Assembly (NCBI GenBank): GCA_001986395.2
Contig: MQVO02000069.1
Location: 1-64,000, forward strand
Direction: 5' to 3'
DNA length: 64,000 bases
Source: Irpex lacteus
Lineage: Eukaryota > Basidiomycota > Agaricomycetes > Polyporales > Irpicaceae
Each line of letters opens with the position of its first letter. Position 1 is the stretch's first letter. The position numbers and the translations under genes are program-made. The notes under the pieces were generated by a model. It saw only the letters and a list, made by a program, of their open reading frames with translations. It ran no database searches and was not told where the DNA came from. Positions 11,684 to 24,614 of the stretch are shown one piece after another.

Positions 11684-14600
11684 GGGCACCTGGTCCTGTA
11701 TAAGCTCGATTGTTGATTCATAAGCAATCATTTCCGCTCGCCGATGGGACAAGATGGTACAGACATAGTAGGGCTATGTCGAGATCAAGGAATTGTTAGA
11801 AGAAGTTGTGTCATTGTGCGTGTAAAAATCAATTCATGTTTGTCTTAGTGTAAGCGCTGGAGTACAAAAGCATCTAACTTGAGGGAGCAGCCGTCAACGC
11901 GGCGGAATACGATCTCATAGTCTCGTACCCAAAGACTTCAGACAGCGCGGTGGTTTGTTACCGTTTTGGGACAAGTCCGTGGCAAAAGAGAAACACCGGC
12001 GAAGCCTGAGATTCTTTTCCGTTCTCTTTCATTGCTAAAAGAAGTATTAGAACAATTCCTTCCGAGTCTTTCACGCAAGTACTCTTTTTCGCTATGGAAA
12101 ACGCAAGCGAACTGGTTCAATTTTTCATATCTGTTGTTGATTTATTTTGAATCAAGAAAAACGTTCATAAAATTGATCACAAAGCAAAATAAAAACTGTA
12201 AGCAAAAGCGAAGAACTTCTATTGTGTTTTTCGGTTCAAAAAACGTGACACCATAGTTTGCTTTTAAAACTCACAAAAGATGAGGCAGCGTTCACTTTTG
12301 ATTCAGATTTTCATGCCCATAAAATGTGAGCTCCAACCTACCATTTTATCTCGAAATCTAGGATTGCAAAAATGATAACCAATTGTTCACTGTTTTTCTA
12401 ACCCTTTTTAAGCATAAAAAATCCTACATCTGACGTAGTGTTCGAATTCACAGGAGGCAGCATAGAACTCCCTAAGAAATTTCCGCCTACGTCGGACATG
12501 AGGTCGGAATGTTCGGAATGCGGATTCAGACGTTGGACGTATTCCAGATACGCCCCGTATTGGTATTGCAGAAGGCTGAGATGATCTTGGAGTCAAGGAT
12601 GATGAGTGACGGCGGCGCACCGACGAAGGGAAAAACGTAACCTGACTTCAGGGTCTACGCGAGACGACGTTTTGTTCAAGGGACGTGAAGATGATCAATT
12701 TCGGTGTTTCGCTAAGCTATATAGCGCAGATGTTCAGTGGTCATTCCGCCGGCGAAAGTATACAAAGACTCACGTCAACTTGATGATTCGAGGAACAAGA
12801 ACTCATAGCTTTGCATGTTTCTTCACATGCATCTATTAGCGACGCACACTGCTTCACCGTGGCAGCTTATCAGCGTGCAAGCACGATATACTGAAGCTAG
12901 ATGTGCCTTGCGGTGGTCGATCAGGCAATAGCTGTCCGGGTCATTCTGAGTGTTCCTGAAAAACAACGATTACTACCGGTAGTAGGGGATAGACGGCAGA
13001 TGGTGAGACGTACGTGCGTGATCTACATCGATTGAGCTGTTCGTGGACGATACCCCGGCGGAGAGATCGTCAGGTGAACAGGGGTGTTAGTAGTCGTGCC
13101 CAAGAGAGTGTGTTTTTGCAGAAATATCGAAGGGGACGGCGTGCATTTGGTCCAAGATGGTATACGTATTGCACTAGCAGCCGATACACACAGCAGACTA
13201 AGCGAACAACTTCTTCCAGAATCCAGATGGATCGCCAGCGATGGCCCGAAATTGTTTCACAGGAGGTTAAGCATTGGTTTAGTAAAATTAACCACATTAT
13301 GGCGCGCTGCTGGAATAAAGAAGGGTGTATTGTTAGTGTATGAGAAGACTCGGATTGATGGATCCGAACACGGCGTACCTCTATCTTTCATTCTTGACCC
13401 GAAATATCCCCTCAACCCGCCTTTGCATCATTTTCAACTCAGTGAGCAAACATCGTCTTACGCGTCACCACTGCATGCCGCCGCTTCTACGTTCGCCCTC
13501 AGGCCTCAGCCTTCGGATTTTTGCGCAATGTTAGCGATACATCTTCCTCATATCATACTGTGATTTCAGATTTTCTGGAGGTGGAACGATTGCACAGGAA
13601 AGGCCGCACGAAGGTAACTTTTCGCCCGCCAAATCTACGCTTATGTCACGCAATGTCACGGTACTTTTGGCGTGTAAGCGCTTGACTCACTACAAGTGTT
13701 TTGTTCACCTCCCGTGGAAGCATAGTACACGTAGGATATCTCTAGGATATATTCTCGGGCGCCAAAATGGCGCTAATCATCGAATATATACATTCGTTAA
13801 CCTGCGGATATCCTGTGGATAAGTATCTTTCTCGGTTTCATCCTTTTTCACCTGGCCGTGTAGCTCTTACTTGTGTGAGCAGGGCTGTCAAAGCGGCGGG
13901 ATACGATTTCTGAACGTGCATATTGGCAGCGATATTATCAAACTAATTATACAAAGTTTGATTTATGTAGCGAGATATGGTGTAGATACTCACGACTTGT
14001 ATATAACAACCAGTCTACGCGTAATCTCATATTAAGAACAACAAGTGAGTTGGCAGCGACTGCTACTGGCATAGACGTACAATGAAGCAATACAACGACA
14101 ATACAACGAACTCACGTAGATTTGGCGGTCGGAGTACGGATGGGACTAGCTTCTGTGTTCTTGTTCTTGACAAACTGACTAAGTATGTAGTCGGGGCCTG
14201 TAGCATTCTTGTGCTCCGTTCATCTATACAGTATCATAAGCATTCCAGCGTATTTTGGCAAGCCAACAGACCACTCACTCCGCAAAGGCGTCGGACTATT
14301 CCTCATCCATACCATCAGCCTTGTTTGTCTGACTCTGTAGGCAACACTCCGTACCTCCGCCGGTCAGTCGGTGTGTGATACCGTGTGTGTTCTGCATGCT
14401 ATCGCGCATGTTTCGGTGCTGTCTGAGTATGTTTTGTAGATCTGGGACAAGTCGGACAATGGGCTTGAAGATGAATGGGGCGACGAAGAGGGTGAGTCCA
14501 CAGATATGGGGGGGAGACGACAATACTCTGTCAGTACCCCATCATGAAAGATGCCTATCCTAACAAGCTTGGGTTGACCGTCCCTGGGAAGTGACAGGCA

Positions 14601-15439
14601 TCCTGGACATACAGCAATCAGTATCAACACTCAACGACTAACGCAATGGATTCACTGCATCAATGCCTCAGAGTTATCCCCTCTTACCCCCGTCGCTACG
14701 CCTCCCTGCAGCATGAGCTTGCACGAGACACCGCAAGGACCCTCGCGTCACACTGCGTGATATCTAACACTGTCTGGGGGTACCTGCCAGAAGCTAATGG
14801 GGGTGCATGAGGGGAAGATGGTCGAGTTCGTTGCTGGTTGCAATGGAGAGATGGAAGGTTTATCAAGAGATTGAACGTGACACATACAGGCTTTGGGTGC
14901 GATAAAATCATACCTCCCTTCTCTCGTCTCCTCTCACGATCCCTGCACCCACGTTTGCCCACTGAATCCCGTCCGAATTCCCCTCTAATGCAGAGCGTTG
15001 AGATAATCAGGTACGCACCAACATTGTATACAAGACACGATCAATGATACTGACTCTGTTCTTAGTCAAGGCTCAGGTCCTCGGGAATCGTCGTGATATG
15101 CCATGCTCATTGAGGTACTTGACATGGAGTGCATCTGGTAGCACAGGCTATCCGGTACAGCTATAAGAACTTGAATAGATATCGGCTTCACTGACAGCAA
15201 TGTCACGGTCAAGGAGACGGAGAGAGAGAGCGTCCGCCGCGAGGTTCTAAGCGCTAATGCCGGAGGTCCCTTGTCCACGCTGATGTAATCAACATTACGC
15301 CATTCGTAATAGGCAAGATAGAACCTGTACGGGTTTGTTTGTTCTGCAAGCACGTAAGCGCACTTACTACATCACTAAACCCTTCCTGCATAAATGACGG
15401 AAAACCTGCCAAAAGTCCAAGTCGATGAAGGAGGAAAAA
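11684..15439. other. Long gene-poor stretch
   Basis: AT-rich from about 12050 to 12430. Frames of up to about 160 codons (for example 13084-13563) lack recognisable motifs and consistent splice chains. Similar strings GCGGCGG(A/G)ATACGAT occur near 11898 and 13894 and may mark an old repeat. No gene is supported. Confidence 0.4.
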
Positions 15440-15540
15440 GGTACAAGCAGGAATTGAACTGCGGCTTTGAGGAGGTTGCTCTCGCACCGTGCGCTGCTGA
15501 GTTTGAAAATATTTCTAAGGCCAGGTCGCCCTCGTTCGTA
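15440..15540 (-). other. tRNA-like element, copy 2
   Basis: The minus strand reads ACTCAGCAGCGC, a diverged middle, then GCAG-TTCAATTC-CTGC. The same blocks appear in the same order as at 11594-11683, including a shared TTTCTA...CCTGG flank. Box B is weaker than in copy 1. Confidence 0.35.
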
Positions 15541-17850
15541 TCACCTCCAGCATTTGTATACATACGATTGTTTCCCCCTCGCAGCCTCAGCAACTAGATC
15601 ATATCATGGTATAGTTATATGTATGCGAAATTTGGACACAGAATGAAGTAGTCGTTGTTGTTGTAGAAATCAGTTTGTGAATGTAAGTAGTGATGGAGGC
15701 GCCCGACTCGGATTAGAATACTTACAGTTGAATGGAGTCAGACAGTATGATAACAAAGTAGTTATTGAATTGTAGTCCGATCAGTGTTCCCACGCTTTGG
15801 GGACATGGACGTTACATCTCGCGGGTCCCAAAAGCCCTGCCCACAAAGAAACGATTCTTCATTCTTCAGAAATCGTAACACTGGCAGAGCAGATCACCGA
15901 CGTATTGTTCGGAAGCACGGGTCGGTATCCTGCTGTCAGTATGTCTGGTCTGACTTGAAAACAGTGGCCCCCGTTCAGCGAGTGGGGCCTCGTGGACACT
16001 TGCAGGCAGCGAGGACATATTCACTCCGATACCTCGTGTTGAATTCCGGTGACCAATGTCTTTTCCTATTCGGTTCAGCAGAACCTAACTATGACAAAGA
16101 CACAACTCTGCAGCCAAGATCATGAGTGGCATCAATCTAGGGTGGCCTGCCAGTGGTATTCAGCCGGGCAGCCACGCATGACCTTCATGTCCAAGAGAAC
16201 TGCGCGTGCCTTCTACAGGTGCACGGCAGCGCGTCAAGAAGGAGGTCAGGTCGAAGAGGGGGACAGGTTGTTGATTGGCTGGCGAATGTTTATAACGCGA
16301 AGATTGGCTGAATCTGTACATCACCGCACTCAGATTACTGATATTGCAAACATCGCGCTGTAGTACATTATAGTAAGGCAGCGAACTTTGTATGAGTGCC
16401 CGCAGGTCGGGTGCAGTGAAATACAATGGACTCTCACTGGGAAGACCTTGTTGTCCGGGTGTGAGTATGTAGATCTAAAACTGTATTGCCCTTCCACATG
16501 CGCTTTCACAAGATTGCCATGGTGTTGAAGAACTGACGTTTCTGGCTAGTATTACTAGGAACGAGTCCCTGAGCTTGCGGACGACGGATCGAATTACAGC
16601 GACACCAGTCACTGTCCTATACTTGAAAACTCCGACCATGTCATCTCAGTGCATCTGTTAAAGTAGCCGACTGGACCGTCCAAACAAACAAAGCGTGTGG
16701 CTGAAGGGTTGTTGTGAACTTACAGTTTGCCCCATGTGCTTGCATCCATCGCAAGCATCAGTAGATAAGGTCGGAAGGACCACCCGCACTCATCGTTTGC
16801 GCGATATCATTTATCTTCCCACTAGTCGGAGTTGTAGGCTAGACATTCATTCTGCTCCGAAGCTGTATTCAACCTACGGAGAGTGTCTTCAATTGAAAAG
16901 TTTAGGTACGACTGAGCACCTGGACTAGGCGGGGTGCAATCTATAAGGAGTAGCATCAAAGTCACGAGTGACTAAGCCACTACTCCGTTCATCGGCGGGG
17001 CTCACTGAACGTCTGACGACAGTATGCAGCGCAAACGTCAGCATGAGAGAATCTGGAGTGGGGTATCTGCCCAACGCCCCTCGACGCGTCCGGCTGGATC
17101 GCTGATATCATTAGCCTCAGGTCGACACGGTTCATATTGTCGAAATCCCGACCGTGACCCTCATGCGGCACAGAGCTATGGGCCATACTTGCTCTAGAAC
17201 ATATGTGCTTTAACATAAGCTCCGAGGTTCAGAGGCAAGATGTCAGCCTCTAAGTACGGGAGAAGCTGTCTCACCTTGATTCTGCTGATGTGCAACAAAA
17301 GCACAGCATTGCAGTCGGTGACGGTATATGTATTCATTACGAGTTCGATGTTGTTCCCCAAAAAACGTCTGCTGGAAATACTATGTGCTGGTCAGCTTGA
17401 GAATGTTCCTCAAACTGTCGTCAAGGCTCCGAGAATGACTCACATAGAGGGCTTGGACTACGACCATTAGGATCATCACTGACATAGCATGCCTACCTGC
17501 TGCCAGTAGGTTTCAGCTGCGAGCGTACATGATGGCCGAGCCATACATGGTCTTCAAAGAAGGGCGCATATTCAAAAAGTTCATTGTGAAGACCAATTCG
17601 CAGTAAGTGATGCACTAGAGCCGTGACGGCACATTTTCATGTCACAGAGCAGAGCCTAGATGCTATTAGTTCATGAGAAGAAGTCGGCGAAAACCGTTGA
17701 ATACGGCTCACCTTCCGTGTCCTCGCGCGAGTATATATTTCCCACACCATTGGTCCACAGCTTAGAAGGTTGGCAATGGATGAGTAAGTTTGAACTCGGC
17801 GGTGTTGCGAGGATCGTTATCTCACATGGATCACACACCAAATATGGAGT
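15541..17850. other. No gene recognised
   Basis: Short frames only. A possible small exon near 17525-17602, ending at a GTAAGT donor, could not be assigned to any protein. Confidence 0.35.
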
Positions 17851-18421
17851 GTGAACAATGGGCGTCTACTACATTGCATCTCACCATCAGAGTTCATTCT
17901 CCATGTCGGCGAAAAGCCCGTTATCCGACGCTCCTTTGCCATCCTCGAGTGCACAACCCACGACAACGACACAAGGGTCGCTGCATCTCCCGAACTCGAG
18001 CAAACGCTCGTTTCATTGACGTCGCATCGATCAGTGCTGGAATACATGCTACTGTCGCGAGGCCAGCCAGTGACAATGATCAGACACTCAGGTGTTATTT
18101 TCGAGGGTGAAAAAGGCAAAAAGTACGCTAGTGCGATCAGTTGCATCGTTGAAAGTGTGCAAGCAGGTCTCGAAGATGTTAGTGGGGACACCAGTGACGT
18201 GGTAAGGTCTCCAGTTCTTCCTAGATACCGAGTTCTCACCTGAAGCCCTCCAATCAGGACGAAGTCAAGTTCATGAGAATAAGAACCAAGCGCCATGAAA
18301 TAATGATATCTCCAGGTAGACGTTCTAGGCTTTGAACAACTTAAAGGAGTCAACTAACTAGCGTGTGCTGATCGTAGATGGCCGATATCTTCTAGCTGTA
18401 TTACACGACCCGACCTCGTAG
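17851..18421 (+). CDS. Dynein light chain, Roadblock/LC7 type, N-terminus uncertain
   Basis: Exons end at 18201, 18258-18315 and 18378-18421, with GT-AG introns of 56 and 62 nt. The C-terminal product reads SPELEQTLVSLTSHRSVLEY, then IIRHSG-like VTMIRHSGVIFEGE, KKYASAI, DEVKFMRIRTKRHEIMISP and YLLAVLHDPTS. This is the Roadblock/LC7 fold of cytoplasmic dynein, which links cargo to the motor as a homodimer. The modelled length from 17851 is about 150 residues, against about 110 for the family. The better-looking start, an ATG at 17903 followed by a Ser/Pro/Thr-rich leader, is in a different frame from the conserved domain. Either an indel lies between 17905 and 17985 or the true start is in an unseen exon. 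The conserved domain itself shows no stop. Confidence 0.75.
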
Positions 18422-20531
18422 TCTCCGATACCGACAGTACTTTATCCCAGTAACCCCTTTTGTGTATTTTACTTCAGCTGATTCTTCAGTTGTAAAGTAA
18501 CACCCTCTTTGCACAGTATCGGTTTCAATACATATCTCATTTCTTTACTCTCACTAATTTTATCGTAGATTATGTGATGAAGCTGCGCTCGACGTGCCAC
18601 GAACATCCATCGCGTTGTGCAGACCACGGCCATGTCATGCTCCTTGACCCCGTTTCATACGTCGGTCAGAACTCACTCAGGTACTGGTGTTTGTCTGTTT
18701 GGGTTGCGGTGACGACTAGTGGCGTCGACATCTAGAACGCCATGGACCATGTGAGTCATGCGCTCCAGATGAAGCGTAGGTACGAACGCACCTAGCGGCT
18801 TGCCCGCGAGCTGCCAAGTACCAATGTGGCTACTATGCTCGCTAGTGCATTATGGTCTTGCCCCAATGTTCCTATCATGGACGTCATCTGTTGTACGGTC
18901 GTTGAGTTAGGATGTTGATGATGAACAAGGTGGAAAACGACGAAGTTCGAACCGAATCGAACGCGCGTCCTCAGATAAAACATGTACAAATAATAAAAAC
19001 TAGCCAGAACCCGTGACTCCGTCACGCGAGAAAGAGAAAAGACGACGGCAGACGACAAAGACTTGGAACTCAACGAATGGTTCACCCGGCGTTGTTGCAA
19101 GCAGAAACGACGGGCACAGTGAAAGAAACTTGGGTGACCGACCATTCAAGGTCTCCGAGCAGAGTCTCCATCGCGGACGCGGAACAGCGGCGGACCGGAT
19201 CAGCGACCAAGGGACCACGCTCAGCCAATAGAATCGCAAACAGCGCAGGGCAACGTGACGCTGAGGTCCATAGCCAATGACAACGCCTCTTTGTCTCTGG
19301 TCCCCAGCCAATGAGAGCAGCGGAATGTCTTGTTAATGGCGGAGACCGCTCTCCCTTATAATAGGGATACGTCATGTGATTGTATCTTGCTAACCGCTCG
19401 GTCACCGCGGCTTGCAGCCGTCCTCACTCAGTACGTCTACTGTTGACCATGATGCTTGCTCACAAGAGACGTCGCAGCTCTCGTGTCCTACGACATCTGC
19501 GGCAGAGATAGCACACGGGTGTTCTGTGTCCCACGAAGACGAACGGGCCAGCAACAAGTAGAACCGAGGCAACACTCAACATCACCAAGTGCTCCCTGCT
19601 CAAAGGCTCGTTAAGGAGCCGGGACGATGTCGGAGGCAAGTTCGTTCGCCACGGCTAGAAGTCAACTACAAAAAGCACAGAGTGGAGGAGTCCGTTGTTT
19701 TCCAGAGGTGCGCCTTGCCTATCTTGACCACCTGGCCGTTCATTAATGTTTGTCAAGACCACTCCCATGTGCTCCGTCGTCACGCCTTCCCTCTACCGCT
19801 CCTTACTTTGAACTTTCACCTCAGAACTATAGTGTCCGGTTCATATAATCATAATAGCCCCGCCTGTCCATCCATTGGGCCACTCCCTTCGACTTCCTTC
19901 ACGCTCCCGCTTTTGACGGCACTGGTGTCTTTCGATAGAGTGCTCACCTACGCTGCAACTCAGATTCCGCTTCTAGCCGGTGCACACAATAGTTAACGTG
20001 AGGATTCTACGCCGTAGCTAAAACTTGAATTGCAATTACATTCTACGGTGACCGTTTCTACCTAGGCAAGAATTCTGAGGTTTGTACAGTGTAATATATA
20101 TATATAATACAACCTCTGCGTATTCGGGTATGGAGGAAATGCCGCCTAGGTTTCACGCAACACCAGCCCCCAAGACGGGCGCCCAATTTACTGCAAGTTC
20201 CAACTCCAACGCCAAGACGGCCGTAAGTCCAAGTTGCCGCCCAATGCACTTGTGATATTGCTGATGGGCTATGTATTCATCCATGACATCGTACCTATTT
20301 CGACGGCCCAGACGCCAGAATTAGAGTTTCGCAGGTGTTTGTTTGTGTCGCGGATTTGGGGTTGAGAATAATCGCACTCAGCCATCGGGGATTGTTTTTT
20401 CGAACTTCATGCTAGCGCATGAGAAAGCGGCAGCTTACCGAGATCTTTATACATTCTAGGAAGCAGTTCCTGCCCGCTGCCGCGGACGCATTGGCAGCTC
20501 CCTGCGATCTGAGATTCGCAGCGGCAGCCGA
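18422..20531. other. No gene recognised
   Basis: Frames of up to about 135 codons have no motifs. An (AT)n run lies at 20094-20107. The last part before 20754 is probably the 5' flank of the transcription factor gene. Confidence 0.4.
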
Positions 20532-20606
20532 CGTGAACCCTGACCCACCATAGTCACGGTCTCTTGCGACGGCTATCCGTTGACCATGCCTTCCTTTGCT
20601 CTAGGG
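20532..20606 (+). repeat. Dispersed repeat, copy 2 (see 8978-9045)
   Basis: Same sequence block as at 8978-9045, with a roughly 16-bp extra segment after the CTCTTGCGAC string. It lies about 150-220 bp upstream of the Zn2Cys6 gene start, so it may sit in that gene's promoter. Confidence 0.65.
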
Positions 20607-20753
20607 GTACATATACGAACATGAGCTTATCTCCTTCCCATCTTCTTTAGAACCTCGTGAAATTACTTCCACCACAGTGACAAACGCAAACGCATATTCG
20701 TGTGACCAGCTGGCGGCCCTTCACTGACTTCCTGATCCCTCGACACACGCAGC

Positions 20754-22240
20754 ATGCCTGGCCACGACTTGCAGAGGCTGACCGGTAGACGGCCCACACC
20801 GCCACTGATTCAGATCAACCCTGCTTTCGTGCAACGCTACTTGCCTCACCATAACCCTGAGGACAATCTACAACCTGAGCTGAATACGTTGTATCTCAGT
20901 GCCGGCTCTTCTCCCTCTGTAACCACCTTCGCCATGTCGCCGTACTCAAGTTCATCCTTGTCTTTGGCCTCACTCTCTGCACCTCAGAGTCCCGACGGAG
21001 GTGACACATGCTGGAACCTCATTCCATACGACGTACCATGGGGCTCAGACTACTATGCATACAAAGCAGGGAGCTTGCCGGGGCCAGAAGGTGACTGCCT
21101 CTTTCTACGCTCTCCAACGCCGGTAGATAAGAGGCGAACGGTGCGTGCCTGCGAAAAGTGCCGAGAGAGAAAAGCAAAGGTATGTTTAATGTGTACTCCC
21201 CGAACTTCGCTGACAATAGTCGGTCTACTTAGTGCAGCGGGGATCACCCCACCTGTGTACGATGCCTGAAAAAGGGCCGTGTCTGTGTGTATACATCGGA
21301 CTCAGGACGAGTTAAGGCCCGGCCTGTGCCTAAGAGCCGGCGCGCCCGTACCAGAGAGCACGACGTCTCTGCTTCTGTTACGCCCCGCCAAGACCACGCA
21401 GAGCTCGGTAGCCCAGCCAGCACCATGTCCAGCTTAGAGGGACTGGATACCATCTCGTTCGCGACACTGTCCCCCAAACGCGAGCATGAGGAGAGGGTGC
21501 TACCGCTATTTAGTGACCCACAACTCACCGAGCCGACCGTCTTCAGCGTGGATGTAAAATACGCGGAGACTACGGATGATCGCGCCTGGTACCAGCCTCA
21601 ATCCCCATCTCAAACAAACCCTGCCGAATATTACGACGGACCCGACCACAAGTCTATTTATCGTCATGTCACCGGAAACGGAGAACTGGTCTCTCTTCCA
21701 CCATACCACACGAGTTCACTGGCGCCGGCTATCGTTGCTCCTAAACCCAGGCGATGTGGCCCATCTCCGCTCTCAATGGCGGAAACTCGCGATGCCGCTG
21801 CACCACGCAGCTACCATACCGCCGCTCAATGGGGCACGGTGTCACAGGTGGCTGAGGTTGATCCGAGTACGCTGGGCCATGGGCACGAGCACGCTACGAC
21901 CTCCGCTCCGTACATGCAATCGGCAGTGGAGTTTTTCTCGGGAGATGCCGCACCACCCGTTCTTCCTTCGTCGTAAGTAGTTCTTTCAGCCTCAGCCTCA
22001 TTGCAAGCATGCGTCTGAGCCCCGTTACTCCGTGTCTCTTCTAGACTGATGGCAGCTGGCCACCCTTCGGTATCACCCTATCAACCTCCGTTTGCGCAGA
22101 CACGGGACCCGTACGCATCCGCTGCCGTTTCTATCTACGCTGACTCAGAAATATACGGGAACCCCGCCGCCAGTCAGCTATCACATCTCGCTTATGTACC
22201 CTACTCGATGTATTCGTACCCCGCCGTATTCCAAGCCTGA
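20754..22240 (+). CDS. Zn(II)2Cys6 transcription factor
   Basis: Three exons, 20754-21179, 21233-21972 and 22045-22240, with GT-AG introns of 53 and 72 nt, give 453 residues. The binuclear zinc cluster is split by the first intron and reads C-EK-C-RERKAK-C-SGDHPT-C-VR-C-LKKGRV-C, at about residues 133-160: the exact Cys spacing of fungal Gal4-type DNA-binding domains. It is preceded by about 130 Ser/Pro-rich residues and followed by a basic stretch (RARTREHD) and a long low-complexity tail ending in Tyr/Pro/Ala-rich sequence. I see no fungal-specific middle homology region, so it is a short-type regulator. It acts in the nucleus; target genes are unknown and no pathway cluster surrounds it. 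Start and stop both look natural. Confidence 0.9.
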
Positions 22241-24054
22241 GATCCCGCTCGGCAAGACTGAATCGAATAACTTTTTCACCCGTTAGATGAGCACGCTTTC
22301 GTTCTTCGCCATGCTTTGCCCTCCGTATGATATTTTGTAGCTAATATGTATCAAGTCAGTTTGGCTGTAACAATATTTCTTGAACTTTACTGTACTTAGT
22401 TTTATCATCAGTGCTTTTAGAACGACGCGCCTCCTTAATATTCATAGTATATATGTTTCGCATCGCAACGCTTTTATATCGTTTTAGTGACGCTTTGTAA
22501 ACGACTCCTAGTAAACAGCTATGTACTTACGTCGAACTCTGACTAGATTTCATCCAATACACGCTACCGAACCGATTCAGTGTAGACTCGTATCGGAAGT
22601 TGGATCCTGAGTCCTTCCATCTCCTCCGACTCCGACGGGCATGGCTCTTGTGCAGATGCACAACAAGCTGGGTAAATACAACTTAGGATCGTCGAATAGC
22701 TCCGCTAGGGCTATAAGATCGACGATAAGATCGCTAAACAATAAAACACCCTGTTGATCTGGGCAAATGTGTCGTCGAACTCTGCTCGGTCAAGGCGGGG
22801 TGTTCATCTATCTGTCATCCACAACTAACAATAACCCAGCCAACAGTGGGATTGCAACTCCTCACACTTTCGGGGATCAGTTTAATGCGCGAAATTGCAG
22901 CCCAAGCATTGATTTTACACCCACATTGGTTTGGGTTGTGCATGATGTATAGGAAATAGTTACGCAGATCTTCCCCTTGTAACGAATAAGTGTATATCAG
23001 GTTAAATTATCTCACGTACTTCTCGTTCATGATCGAGTTTTGCTGCCGCGTACAGCGTGGATACAGCGCTGTACATGATCTGTACAGGTGCTGCCCGAGG
23101 CATAGGGAGATAGCTGTAGCGCGACTGACAGGGGAAGGTGAGCGAAGATCCCGTCACAAGGTAACATAGCCATAAAGATAACCGGCTGAGGACCTTGTGA
23201 GTACGCCGTATGTATTGTTATTGATAGACACATACCGGAGCAATCAAGATCGGGCGCCATTGCTGTTGAACGAATATTCGATGAATGCTAGCCTCCGCGA
23301 GGCATAAATGAGGTCCAAATGAGGACGTATAGCCAGACAAGAACACGGACTCTTGGTGCACGTTTGTAGAACTGTCGATGTTTTGAATGCACCCTATGAC
23401 CTAAGTACCGCCCAGGTTATACGACATGCTACATTGAAGTCGAAAAATTGACTCGCCCTAAGACCTCCAGGTACGGAAGCTTATGGAAGAGCTGTCCGTT
23501 TGAATTATGTCGTGCAACAACTTCAGTTTGATCAGCACGTACATGATCTCCTTGCGTCAGAGTTACATTTTAGAGCCAGCCGGTCTATTAAATCGAGATT
23601 GTCTGGTGGGAGCCATATTACTGAGCACCTGTTCATTTGACGATCAACGTAAATGCACTGTAATAAACGCATGCCTTGACTGCGCTGCATTTATCCTGAA
23701 TCTGTGTACTGGATATCTGTCGGCGCTGATCCTGACATGAGATCCAGTACCCAGTAGCGCATCAGCTCCGCCGCTCAAGGTTGCGGGTTATTTGATCTAT
23801 CGGGCACGACCATAGTTTCGAAAGAGCAGTGGTATTGCAGATGAAGCATGACGAAAGCATGTCCCACGTTGCATGATGGGACGATATGATACAATGCAAA
23901 TAGATGAAAGGAATAGAATCCGTGAACGTACACCTCCAAAGGATAGAATACTGTGAAATACCACTTCCGTTAGAGACGGCGTGTCAAGAGATGCACAATA
24001 CTGACCAAAATCTTGGTATATGGACCGTTAGTACAAGTGAGGGAAAGGCAAACG
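22241..24054. other. No gene recognised
   Basis: About 1.8 kb with only short frames. It contains the 3' flanks of the Zn2Cys6 and MDM35 genes, which converge here. Confidence 0.4.
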
Positions 24055-24418
24055 TTATGAACTGTGGTGTCGATCTGCTTCCGTCAGCGTAGGCGGGTCT
24101 TTCAGGGGGTTTTCTGCTCTGGCCTGTTCCAACAAGGTATCGAGGCTCTTTTCTTTGACAGCCCGCTGCAAGTCCGTCCTTGGTTAGACCAAGATTGCAA
24201 GCCAGATAGCAGTAACGTACCTGAACACAGGCCATATACTGCGACCACATCTGCCCACACTTCGATTCATATTCCTCCGCTTTCTGCTGGGAATACTGCA
24301 GACGCTCTGCTGGCGTTGCTGCCACAGCGGGTTCAAGGGAACCTTCGAACCAGGCATTGAAGCAGGAGTCGTACTGCCTCTTCGGCGGGGTGCATTCCTC
24401 TGACAGACTATGCGCCAT
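24055..24418 (-). CDS. mdm35: MDM35/TRIAP1 family mitochondrial intermembrane-space protein
   Basis: Exons 24418-24221 and 24165-24055 with a 55-nt GT-AG intron give 102 residues, normal for the family. The twin CX9C pattern is present: EECTPPKRQYDSCFNAWFEG in the first helix and CGQMWSQYMAC in the second. It then reads VQ-RAVKEKSLDTLLEQARAENPL across the splice. MDM35 binds and stabilises UPS1/PRELI-type lipid-transfer proteins, which move phosphatidic acid between mitochondrial membranes. The gene is divergent from VPS29, with 196 bp between the two start codons, suggesting a shared promoter. No lesion is visible. Confidence 0.93.
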
Positions 24419-24614
24419 GGCTTGTCGAGTTGAAGGTCGGAAGTGATCGTGAGGAGAGCGGTGGAGGAGTTTTGTGCTTGCGTGCCAGACTGGGTCTCCA
24501 GCTCGGCCGAAAGCCGGGCGCAAGTCTTCAATACCGGAACACGTGATAAGTTGCCTTATCCGGATGTCATTACCGCTGAGTGATGCGCTGCGCTCGTCGT
24601 TGCAGACAACAACC
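24419..24614. promoter_or_regulatory. Shared intergenic region of divergent MDM35 and VPS29
   Basis: 196 bp separate the two ATG codons, too short for two independent large promoters. I see no clear TATA box. The role is inferred from position only. Confidence 0.55.

Noticed and set aside
13084..13563. 159-codon frame
   Set aside because: Composition is unremarkable and the frame overlaps two other frames of similar length; nothing favours it as coding.
19589..19996. 135-codon frame with a hydrophobic C-terminus
   Set aside because: No conserved motif, no splice context and no similarity recognised; length is within chance for this GC content.
20090..20110. (AT)n run as a TATA promoter
   Set aside because: It is a simple microsatellite 650 bp from the nearest start codon.
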